Assembly (NCBI GenBank): GCA_965200805.1
Contig: OZ241384.1
Coordinates: forward strand, 2,604,001 to 2,668,000
DNA length: 64,000 nt
Source: MPNP01 sp026709725
GTDB lineage: Bacteria > Pseudomonadota > Alphaproteobacteria > Rhodobacterales > Rhodobacteraceae
Direction of reading: 5' to 3'
Shown here: positions 56,760-64,000 of the stretch, piece after piece
Position numbering within the stretch: position 1 is the first letter of the stretch
Layout: each line of letters opens with the position of its first letter
Position numbers and translations under genes: made by a program
The notes under the pieces: model-generated
Databases searched by the model: none
What the model saw: only the letters and a program-made list of their open reading frames with translations
Told to the model about the DNA's origin: nothing

Positions 56760-57098
56760 CGCTGTCTCTGGACACTCTATCAGCCCCCTGGAACTCTGGT
56801 CTGGTGCATAGCATCAAGCGGATGCGGGACGGTTGCCATCCGCGAGAGGGAGCACACTGCGATGGATGTCTGTGCTGCAATACTGGACAGATGAATCGTG
56901 CCGGGATCACATGCTGCCCTCTTCGTGACCTGTCGCTGGACTGCCATGAGCAATTGCCCCGACCATGCTGTGGCGGGATTATCAGACACCCGGCAAAAGA
57001 GGCAAGGATGGAGACGGGTCCCGATGTGTGGCATGACGCCGTGTGGCATGATGTGATCATGGGCGGGTTCTGGCCAATTCGGCATACAGCGCTGCCAC
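56760..57098. other. Gap between mlaF and cvpA
   Basis: 339 bp with no gene recognised on either strand. In related alphaproteobacteria radA lies at this position; no remnant of its zinc finger or RecA core could be seen. Confidence 0.4.
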
Positions 57099-57848
57099 TC
57101 AGGGCAGATCGGAGTCACGCCGACCCTGCACGAAATTGCCGAGACGATCATGACCGTGTTCGTGGATTGAGCGGCTGGCACCCTGCCAGACGATCCTGCC
57201 GCCATCAAGCAGCGCGGTTTGGGTGGAGATCCGGGGGACGAAGTTCATGTCATGTGAGATCGTCACAGCTGTCATGCTGCTGTCAGCCAGAATGTCGGCG
57301 ATGAGTGTGGTAATCTGTTCCGAACGAACCGGATCAAGGCCGGTCGTTGGTTCATCAAGAAAGAGCAGTTGAGGTTGGGTAAAGAGCGCGCGGGCGATGC
57401 CAACGCGCCGTTGCATGCCGCCGGAGAGTTCAGCGGGGTATTGCCCGGCGACAGACGCATTCAGACCGACCCGCTCAAGCTTCTCCTCGGCCTTGCTCCG
57501 GGCCTGACGCGCATCCATCCGCTCCCGACCCCGCAGGCCGGCAAAGGCGACATTTTTCCAGACCGGCAGCGAATCAAAGAGGGCGCCCCCCTGAAACAGC
57601 ACACCGATTGATTGGCGCCATTCTGAAATATGCTGTGTGAGCTTCATCCCGCGCGCCCGGACCTCGCCCCGGTCACAGGGCAGCAAACCCAGCATGATTT
57701 TCAGCGCAACCGATTTGCCGCCCCCGGACTTGCCGATGAGGGCAAAACTCACACCCCTCTCGACTGTAAGTGAAAGCCTGTCAAGAACGGTGTTGGAGCC
57801 AAACCGCTTTGTGATGCAATCAAGCTCGAGTTCCGGCGGCGTTGCCAT
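57099..57848 (-). CDS. mlaF: Phospholipid ABC transporter ATP-binding protein MlaF-like
   Basis: ATPase driving the MCE-type phospholipid transporter that keeps outer-membrane lipid asymmetry. 249 residues. Walker A GKSGGGKS (39-46), Q-loop VLFQGGALFDSLPVWKNVAF, signature LSGGMQRR and Walker B LLFLDEPTTGLDP are intact and typical of MlaF. The ATG at 57848 has GAGG 8 nt upstream. It is 8 nt from mlaE. No MlaD/MCE gene is adjacent. Confidence 0.92.
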   Translation of the reverse strand: MATPPELELDCITKRFGSNTVLDRLSLTVERGVSFALIGKSGGGKSVALKIMLGLLPCDRGEVRARGMKLTQHISEWRQSIGVLFQGGALFDSLPVWKNVAFAGLRGRERMDARQARSKAEEKLERVGLNASVAGQYPAELSGGMQRRVGIARALFTQPQLLFLDEPTTGLDPVRSEQITTLIADILADSSMTAVTISHDMNFVPRISTQTALLDGGRIVWQGASRSIHEHGHDRLGNFVQGRRDSDLP

Positions 57849-57856
57849 GGGAAGCC

Positions 57857-58666
57857 TCAGAAGAAGAGATCGGTCAGGACGAAATTGGCGGCGATAATCA
57901 GTGTTGACGACAATGCGACCGACGATGTGGACGCAATGCCGACTCCGCGGGCTCCGTGCCGGGCATTCATGCCGCAATAGCAGCCGCAGGCGGCGATGAT
58001 AAAACCAAAGACTGCACCCTTGACAAGGCTCGAGACGATATCGGCCCTGTCCAGAAACTCGATGGATTGTGTGAGGTAGCCGACTTCGCCAATGCCAAGA
58101 CGATAGATCCCGACCAGATACCCTCCAAGGATTCCGATGATATCACCAATCCCGACAAGAATTGGCATTGCGACTGTTGCCGCTGCTATACGCGGGATAA
58201 CAAGGTAATCCATCGGGGCAATTGACAGGGTCTCGAGGGCATCAATCTGGTCCGAGACACGCATGGTGGCAAGTTCAGCGGCAATGGAGGAGCCGCTCCG
58301 CCCCGCAATCATCAATCCACAGAGCACAGGACCGAGTTCCCTGACCATTCCGATCGCCACAATCGCCGGAACGGCGGCTTCGGCATTGAAACGAATTCCG
58401 CCGGTATAGATCTGCAGGGCAAGGGCACCGCCGGCAAACAGTGTTGTCAGGCCGACGATCGGCAGGCTCAGAAAGCCCAGCGTATACAGACACTGGGCAA
58501 ATTCGGTCGGGTAGTATGGCGGTGTCAGCAGGTGCCGGAATGCTGTGACAAGAAACACTGTCAATTGCCCGACATGACGACAGATCTGGATAACCGGTCT
58601 CCCGATCGCGCGGAATGGCAGCAGGAACCTGTCGCCGTGTCGGACTGATTGAGGGTCAGGTGACAT
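57857..58666 (-). CDS. mlaE: Phospholipid ABC transporter permease MlaE-like
   Basis: Permease of the MCE-type lipid transport system, 269 residues with five to six helices. The family stretches are LTTLFAGGALALQIYTGG, REL GPVLCGLMIAGRSGSSIAAEL (split here for length), TMRVSDQIDALETL and the conserved loop GYLVGIYRLG. Its start overlaps the alr stop by 11 nt. Confidence 0.93.
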   Translation of the reverse strand: MSPDPQSVRHGDRFLLPFRAIGRPVIQICRHVGQLTVFLVTAFRHLLTPPYYPTEFAQCLYTLGFLSLPIVGLTTLFAGGALALQIYTGGIRFNAEAAVPAIVAIGMVRELGPVLCGLMIAGRSGSSIAAELATMRVSDQIDALETLSIAPMDYLVIPRIAAATVAMPILVGIGDIIGILGGYLVGIYRLGIGEVGYLTQSIEFLDRADIVSSLVKGAVFGFIIAACGCYCGMNARHGARGVGIASTSSVALSSTLIIAANFVLTDLFF

Positions 58667-59696
58667 AGATACGATCGTAACGTCGGCTCAATCCACTGAG
58701 AACCTCATTGACAATTGTGCCGGCTGCACCGGCGATGTCATTAACCGTTTGCCGGTCATTGATGAGTTGCAGATGATCCGGAATGGTTTTGTGTGCAGTG
58801 ATATCAACAGTCATCATGTCCATCGACAGGCGACCGATCACGGGGTAGGCGACCCCGTCGGCATAAAGTGAGAGCTTGCCGTCAAGATGACGGAGGATTC
58901 CGTCGGAGTATCCGGAGAGAACTGTGGCAATGCGGGCCCGGGATACCGCGACCCATTCACCGCCATACCCAACTGACTGACCCGACTGGATATCACGAAC
59001 CTGCAGGACGGGCAATGCCAGGGTGAGAGTGGGCTCCGCATCCTTGAATGGGTCGCCTCCATAGAGACCGATGCCGGGGCGGCAGAGATCGAAATGATAG
59101 TCCGGACCAAGCAGAATGCCCCCCGTGGCAGCGAGTGACCGCGGGATGGTGAACCCCTCTGTGGCTTGCAGGAAAGCATTGAGCTGACGTCTGTTCATCT
59201 CCGAATCGATATCATCGGCATCGGCCAGATGGCTGATCATCAGGCGACAGTTCTCTGCAATCCCGGTCCTGTCCAGCGATCGCAGATCCACCGGGTCGAT
59301 CCCCACGCGGTTCATGCCGGTTTCGATCTGCAGTCCATAATGCTGCCCCGGACACTGTTCGGTATAGCGATTGAACTGCTCGACAGACAGCAGCATGGGA
59401 CAAATCCCCGCAGATGCAATTCTCTCGGCATCACCCTGCATGCATCCGCTCAGAAGACCGATCATCGGGCCATCTCCAAGGGCCTTGCGGAGGTTGAGTG
59501 CTTCGCCGAGCATGGCAACAAAGAATGTTCTGCAGCCGCCGTCGGCAAGGGCCTTTGCGACCTCGACGAGTCCCAGGCCATACGCATCGGCCTTTACTGT
59601 TGCCGCGGTTTCACAGCCCGCGGGAGTGAGGCCATCAAGCCGTCGCCAGTTGCGGACAACGGCTCCGAGATCGATTGTCAGTTGCGCATGCGCCAT
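58656..59696 (-). CDS. alr: Alanine racemase
   Basis: PLP enzyme converting L- to D-alanine for peptidoglycan, 346 residues. The PLP lysine is Lys35 in TVKADAYGLG; the second catalytic residue is the Tyr in VGYGGEWVA, and RPGIGLYG and SMDMMTVDIT are recognisable. Located downstream of dnaB as usual in alphaproteobacteria. Confidence 0.96.
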   Translation of the reverse strand: MAHAQLTIDLGAVVRNWRRLDGLTPAGCETAATVKADAYGLGLVEVAKALADGGCRTFFVAMLGEALNLRKALGDGPMIGLLSGCMQGDAERIASAGICPMLLSVEQFNRYTEQCPGQHYGLQIETGMNRVGIDPVDLRSLDRTGIAENCRLMISHLADADDIDSEMNRRQLNAFLQATEGFTIPRSLAATGGILLGPDYHFDLCRPGIGLYGGDPFKDAEPTLTLALPVLQVRDIQSGQSVGYGGEWVAVSRARIATVLSGYSDGILRHLDGKLSLYADGVAYPVIGRLSMDMMTVDITAHKTIPDHLQLINDRQTVNDIAGAAGTIVNEVLSGLSRRYDRIYVT

Positions 59697-59827
59697 CCGG
59701 CTCCCTCATTGTTCCGGTTGCTTCCCTTGGAAGCAGGAATGATCAATCGGGCTATAGCACAGGATGCAGGGCAGGTCATCCCGACCGAATCGTGCCGATT
59801 GCCTGCACGGATGAACGCTCTGCCTGC

Positions 59828-61396
59828 TCAGAATGCTGCATCGGCAAATGGGTCCACGGCCTCTTCCTCAACGTAGGTCTCATCCCGCACGGCATTGGAA
59901 AATTTCGTATACCGCTCATCAAAGGCCAGGGGAATTGTTCCGGTCGGCCCATTCCGATTCTTGGCAATGACAAGCATCGCCTTGCCGTGATGCTTTTCGT
60001 AATTTTCCTTCCATTTCTCATAGGACTGCTGATCCGCCTGGTCAGGTTCCTTGTTCTTGGTGTAATAGGATTGCCGTTCAACAAACATGACCAGATCGGC
60101 ATCCTGTTCGATTGCACCCGAATCCCGCAGATCGGAGAGCTGGGGCCTTGGGTCATTGCGGCTGTCGACCGCCCGGTTCAGCTGCGAGATGGCGATCACG
60201 GGAACATCGAGAACCTTGGCCAGTGATTTGAGGCCGCTGGTTATCTGCGCGACCTCGTAATTGCGGGACTGGCTGGTATCCGTTCCGCGCATCAGCTGGA
60301 TGTAGTCAACCACAATTGCATGGATGCCGTTTTCCTTGCGGTGGAGCTGCTTGGCCCTGAGTATCACATCTGCAATCGACAGCCCGCCACTGTCATCAAT
60401 GAAGATCGGCAGACCGACAATTCTCAGTGCCGCATCCTTGTATTGTTCAAACTCATCAGGTGACATCCGGCGCGTCACAATCTCGTTGGCTGCAATCCGG
60501 GTTTCCGCCGACAGGATTCGGGACATGAGCTGTTTGGCCGACATCTCCAGTGAGAAGAATGCAATTTTTCCGCCAAGCTGGGTCTTCTCGCCATCGGCAT
60601 GCTCGATGACTTCGTATTTGCTGGCGACATTGACAGCGATGTTCGTGGCCAGAGCCGTCTTTCCCATCCCCGGACGGGCGGCAATGATGATCAGGTCAGA
60701 ACGTTGCAGACCTCCGATCTTCATGTCCAGATCCGCAAGACCTGTCGGCAGTCCGGCGTGGTCACTGTCACGGTCCCGGGCCAGCCGGGCCTCCTGGATG
60801 CTTTCCGGCAATATATTCGAGACCTGGCGGAACCCCACATGCGCAGCCCCATCCTTCCGGAGCTGGTAAAGCTGACTTTCAGCCTCTTCAATCAGATCCT
60901 GCGAGCGGGTTTCAGGCCTCATGTCGGCTGCCCGTTGCTGCAGGCCGTCCCCAAGCTTGATCAGACGTCTGAGATTGGCCAGTTCATGGATCTGTTCGGC
61001 AATCTCGACAACCCGCCGCGGGTTCATGTAATAGCTGGAGATATCGCTCAGGTATTTGGCGACCCCGATGCTTCTGATCTGCGGGTCGCCGACAATGTAG
61101 TTCCGGATTGTGTCAAGACTGGCCAGACGATTCCCGATGATCATCGCGTGAATCTTTTCAAAGATCGCCCGGTTGGTGGAATTGTAGAAGTCATCGGCCG
61201 TGATGATCTTCATCACATTCTGATAATGCTCGTTGTCATAGAGAATGGCTCCGAGGAGGGCTTTCTCAATCTGGCTGTTGTGCGGTATGGTCGCCGCCAT
61301 ATCTGTCGGCTCAGCTTCGTTTGTGCTGGCATCGACCGCTTTTGACTGACCACTGATCACGCTGACATTCATCTGATCTTCCTTCATCTGGCGCAT
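59828..61396 (-). CDS. dnaB: Replicative DNA helicase DnaB
   Basis: Hexameric helicase that opens the replication fork, 522 residues. An N-terminal domain (SQIEKALLGAILYDNEHYQNV) leads via a linker to the RecA-like core with Walker A ARPGMGKTALA, Walker B AIVVDYIQLM and RNYEVAQITSGLKSLAK. The C-terminus ends EEAVDPFADAAF, typical of alphaproteobacterial DnaB. A nearer ATG (MNVSVISGQ) is an alternative start. Confidence 0.97.
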   Translation of the reverse strand: MRQMKEDQMNVSVISGQSKAVDASTNEAEPTDMAATIPHNSQIEKALLGAILYDNEHYQNVMKIITADDFYNSTNRAIFEKIHAMIIGNRLASLDTIRNYIVGDPQIRSIGVAKYLSDISSYYMNPRRVVEIAEQIHELANLRRLIKLGDGLQQRAADMRPETRSQDLIEEAESQLYQLRKDGAAHVGFRQVSNILPESIQEARLARDRDSDHAGLPTGLADLDMKIGGLQRSDLIIIAARPGMGKTALATNIAVNVASKYEVIEHADGEKTQLGGKIAFFSLEMSAKQLMSRILSAETRIAANEIVTRRMSPDEFEQYKDAALRIVGLPIFIDDSGGLSIADVILRAKQLHRKENGIHAIVVDYIQLMRGTDTSQSRNYEVAQITSGLKSLAKVLDVPVIAISQLNRAVDSRNDPRPQLSDLRDSGAIEQDADLVMFVERQSYYTKNKEPDQADQQSYEKWKENYEKHHGKAMLVIAKNRNGPTGTIPLAFDERYTKFSNAVRDETYVEEEAVDPFADAAF

Positions 61397-61680
61397 CTCC
61401 CGTCAGGGTAAATGCATTTCAGCCCCTGTAGAAAATTGTATTGATGATGAATAATTCTGAGCATGAACATCCCATATCTCGCCTGTCTCCATCCGGCATC
61501 CACAATATCTTGCTGCGAAGAGTCCGTCAGAAGTTTCCGCTTGCTTTTCCGCAAATCCTTCCCGCAGGCCGGCATGCCGGGTCCCGGGCCATGATTACAC
61601 TTGCAGAATTGGACTTTTGAGGCCACCCGGCGGGTTTCAGGCCAGTCGGACGAGGCCGAATCGGATGCCTGATGAATCGC

Positions 61681-62361
61681 TCACGAGCTGATCGAGTCCT
61701 CCTGCCATCTCCGTGGATCGTCCAGAAATCGATGCATCTCGCGGATTTCTTCCGGCTCCAGAATCTCATTGATGACCGCACAGCCCATGATGCCCGCCCA
61801 GCTCGTCAGGTGGTGCAGGACAATCCCGTGCTCAGCCAGGAGGGCCCGACTCTCCGGGAAGATGTCATAGTAGAACACAACAACCGCATGCCGGCACAGG
61901 GCACCCGCCTCCCGGACCGCAGTGACAAAGTCCAGCTTGGAGACACCGTCTGTCGCCATGTCCTCAACAAGAACGACACGCTCCCCGGCCGCCAGGACCC
62001 CCTCGATCCTCCGGCCCCTGCCATGGTGCTTTGCCGTCTTGCGAATGTAGGTCATTGGCAGTGCCAGCCGATCGGCCAGAAACGCTGCATATGGAATTCC
62101 GGCCGTGGCTCCTCCGGCCAGGCATTCGACGCCGTCCTGACCGATATTCTGCTCAAGAAGGGCCGCAAGCATGTCCAGGATTTCGGCGCGCTGACGAGGA
62201 AATGAAATGAGTCTCCGGCAATCGATATAAACCGGCGAAGGCCGGCCTGATGTCAGGGTGAAGGGGCGCCGCGGGCTCATCCGAATCGCCTCGATTTCGA
62301 GCAGAATCTCCGCCGCCCTCCGCGCCGCTGCGCAATTCAGTGTCCGGACGGGTTCGGTCAT
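61681..62361 (-). CDS. pyrE: Orotate phosphoribosyltransferase
   Basis: Converts orotate and PRPP to orotidine 5'-phosphate in pyrimidine synthesis, 226 residues. The PRPP-binding motif VVLVEDMATDGVSK and the upstream FTLTSGRPSPVYIDCRRL are clear. It abuts pyrC (1 nt between them), so the two are co-transcribed. Confidence 0.95.
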   Translation of the reverse strand: MTEPVRTLNCAAARRAAEILLEIEAIRMSPRRPFTLTSGRPSPVYIDCRRLISFPRQRAEILDMLAALLEQNIGQDGVECLAGGATAGIPYAAFLADRLALPMTYIRKTAKHHGRGRRIEGVLAAGERVVLVEDMATDGVSKLDFVTAVREAGALCRHAVVVFYYDIFPESRALLAEHGIVLHHLTSWAGIMGCAVINEILEPEEIREMHRFLDDPRRWQEDSISS

Positions 62362-63399
62362 TCAGGTCTCCACCTGCCATGTCAATGGATGACCGGGATC
62401 AAAGACAACCACGGTGTGCACCTGATCCCTGATCAGGCCGGGGGGTTGATATGGCCCGGTTTTGTGCAGGCGGATCGTGCCGGAATTTGGTTCAAGGCCA
62501 TAGAATTCAGAGCCAAATCCGGCAACAAAGGCCTCAAGACGATCAAGCGCGCCGGCGTCCTCAAAAAGCCCGGCCAGCAGTGGCATTGTCACGGGACTTG
62601 TAAAGATGCCGGCACATCCGCAGGAGCTTTCCTTGCGTATTCGGTCATGTGGTGCACTGTCGGTGCCGAGGAAGAAACACGCATCACCGCTGACCGCTGC
62701 CGCCATCAGGGTCTGACGATGCTCTTCCCGCTTGGCCACCGGCAGACAGTAGTTGTGCGGCCGAATCCCTCCCGCCAGAATATCATTGCGGTTCAGAACC
62801 AGATGATGGGCTGTGATCGTGGCGGCAGTCAGGGTCCGGTGGGCACGAACATAAGCGACGGCCTCCCGTGTCGTGATATGTTCAAGAACAATCTTCAGGT
62901 CAGGATGGGCATCGCGAATCCTCTGCAGCGGTCCTGTGATGAAGACCCCTTCGCGATCAAAGATATCGGTTCGGGGATCGGGATCCTCGCCATGGACACA
63001 GAGGGGGGTGCCGGCCCCCGAGAGCACCCTGAGCACATCACCGATCCCGGTGTAGTCAGTGACACCATGCCGGGCATTGGTGGTGGCGCCGGCGGGGTAG
63101 AGTTTGACAGCCCTGATCACATTCTCCTCTATTGCACGCTCAACATCACCCGCATCCGTGTTGTCAGTGAGATAGAGGGTCATGAGTGGAGTGAAGGATA
63201 GCATGCCGGGAAGCGACTGAAGGATTCGTTCACGATAGTTCAGGGCATCAGCCATCGTGACCACGGGCGGGTCAAGATTGGGCATGACAAGCGCTCTGGC
63301 AAAATGCTTGGCCGCAACCGGCGCGACCAGTTTCAGCAGGTCGCCATCGCGCAGATGGAGATGAAAATCATCCGGTTTTCGGATCACGACTTCCCGCAT
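62362..63399 (-). CDS. pyrC: Dihydroorotase (class II)
   Basis: Zinc enzyme interconverting carbamoyl-aspartate and dihydroorotate, 345 residues, matching E. coli PyrC type length. Metal-site motifs are DDFHLHLRDG at the N-terminus, KLYPAGATTN with the carbamylated Lys, PLCVHGE, ITTREAV and LGTDSAPH. The start overlaps the upstream thioredoxin-like gene by one base. Confidence 0.96.
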   Translation of the reverse strand: MREVVIRKPDDFHLHLRDGDLLKLVAPVAAKHFARALVMPNLDPPVVTMADALNYRERILQSLPGMLSFTPLMTLYLTDNTDAGDVERAIEENVIRAVKLYPAGATTNARHGVTDYTGIGDVLRVLSGAGTPLCVHGEDPDPRTDIFDREGVFITGPLQRIRDAHPDLKIVLEHITTREAVAYVRAHRTLTAATITAHHLVLNRNDILAGGIRPHNYCLPVAKREEHRQTLMAAAVSGDACFFLGTDSAPHDRIRKESSCGCAGIFTSPVTMPLLAGLFEDAGALDRLEAFVAGFGSEFYGLEPNSGTIRLHKTGPYQPPGLIRDQVHTVVVFDPGHPLTWQVET

Positions 63400-63956
63400 C
63401 AGTCCTCACCTTGTGCGCTGGCAATCGCCGGCATGATATCATCCTGGACTGTGCGGGAGGTCACGGGACCTGCATGACGGAGCAGGACGTGCCCGTTGCT
63501 GTCGATCACGAATGTCTCAGGGATGCCATAAACCCCCCAGTCAATTGCGACTCGGCCCGTTTTGTCGGCACCGAGGCCCGCAAATGGATTTCCGAGCTCA
63601 TCAAGGAAGGCCTGCGCCCGCACCGCCTCGTCCTTGTAGTTGACACCATAGACAGGAATGCCCGTTCCCGCGAGAGCAAGCAGATTGGGATGCTCGGCCC
63701 TGCAGGGCGCACACCAGCTGGCCCAGTAGTTGACAATCTTGATCCCCGGGGCCGTCAGGTCATCAGCGCCAAAGGGCGGGAACCCGGCGAGCGCCTCAAG
63801 GTCAATTGCCGGGGCCGGTTGATTGATATGAACCGAGGGCAGTGCCGGGTCATCAGCCCGCAGGACCGAGAGGGTCAGCAGGATGCCAAGCCCGGCAAAG
63901 GCAAGCAGTGGAAGCGCGAGGAGCAGCCTCCCCGACCTAGTCAGTGAGGTCATCAT
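63399..63956 (-). CDS. ccmG: CcmG/DsbE-type periplasmic thioredoxin
   Basis: Membrane-anchored thiol:disulfide oxidoreductase acting in cytochrome c maturation, 185 residues from the chosen start. One N-terminal helix (LLLALPLLAFAGLGILLTLSVL) precedes a thioredoxin fold with NYWASWCAPCRAEHP (Cys82, Cys85) and the cis-Pro loop GIPETFVID. The usual upstream ccmF is outside the window. An in-frame ATG at 63992 is an alternative start. Confidence 0.92.
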   Translation of the reverse strand: MMTSLTRSGRLLLALPLLAFAGLGILLTLSVLRADDPALPSVHINQPAPAIDLEALAGFPPFGADDLTAPGIKIVNYWASWCAPCRAEHPNLLALAGTGIPVYGVNYKDEAVRAQAFLDELGNPFAGLGADKTGRVAIDWGVYGIPETFVIDSNGHVLLRHAGPVTSRTVQDDIMPAIASAQGED

Positions 63957-64000
63957 GACGTGTCCGGGAATGCCGGATCCTGAATGCCGCAAGCCAAGTG

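Overview
The window looks like a chromosomal segment of an alphaproteobacterium, probably of the Rhodospirillales type. Three gene orders point there: nuoH-N followed by birA-coaX-rnj; the tatABC / serS-surE-pcm / NlpD-like peptidase / yajC-secDF neighbourhood; and dnaB-alr-mlaE-mlaF-cvpA. Coding density is high in these housekeeping blocks and low in between. No rRNA, tRNA, CRISPR array or riboswitch was recognised.

Layout. 1-10.6 kb: end of the complex I operon (nuoH to nuoN), then biotin ligase, type III pantothenate kinase and RNase J. 10.6-17.5 kb: an accessory segment with an ATPase/nuclease-like gene, a perfect 748-bp direct repeat, a 3-kb island carrying a putative surface lipoprotein behind a 16-C tract, and a short-chain dehydrogenase. 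17.6-21.6 kb: an orphan ferric-type ABC ATPase, the Tat export genes and a DUF815 ATPase. 21.7-25.7 kb, minus strand: NlpD-like LysM/M23 lipoprotein, pcm, surE, serS. 25.7-28.7 kb: 1.2 kb without a recognisable gene, then an AAA ATPase / DUF4276 pair resembling abortive-infection systems. 29.1-33.7 kb: yajC-secD-secF, a TSUP permease and superoxide dismutase. 33.7-41.2 kb: a frameshifted LOG-family gene, a LysM envelope protein with long tandem repeats, and an RND efflux pump with its adaptor.

41.2-49.3 kb is a decaying accessory zone: an NTPase remnant, an AAA-like/PD-(D/E)XK gene, and a large ATPase-winged-helix-TPR gene broken by one frameshift and by an 841-bp insertion sequence. Removing both restores an ORF of exactly 1210 codons. 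49.6-53.3 kb: YfgM-like protein, BamB and Der. 53.4-55.3 kb: a frameshifted secreted fibronectin-like gene and a small coiled-coil membrane protein. 55.3-64 kb, minus strand: SDR, CvpA, MlaF, MlaE, alanine racemase, DnaB, PyrE, PyrC and a CcmG/DsbE-type thioredoxin.

The core blocks cover respiration, cofactor synthesis, protein export (Sec and Tat), outer-membrane assembly and lipid transport, pyrimidine synthesis and replication. The accessory blocks repeatedly carry P-loop NTPases joined to nuclease, TOPRIM-like or TPR partners, plus surface proteins with repeats or homopolymer tracts. The most interesting sites are the direct-repeat-flanked lipoprotein island with its poly-C promoter-like element, the AAA/DUF4276 pair at a rearrangement breakpoint, and the IS-interrupted 1210-residue ATPase-TPR protein.
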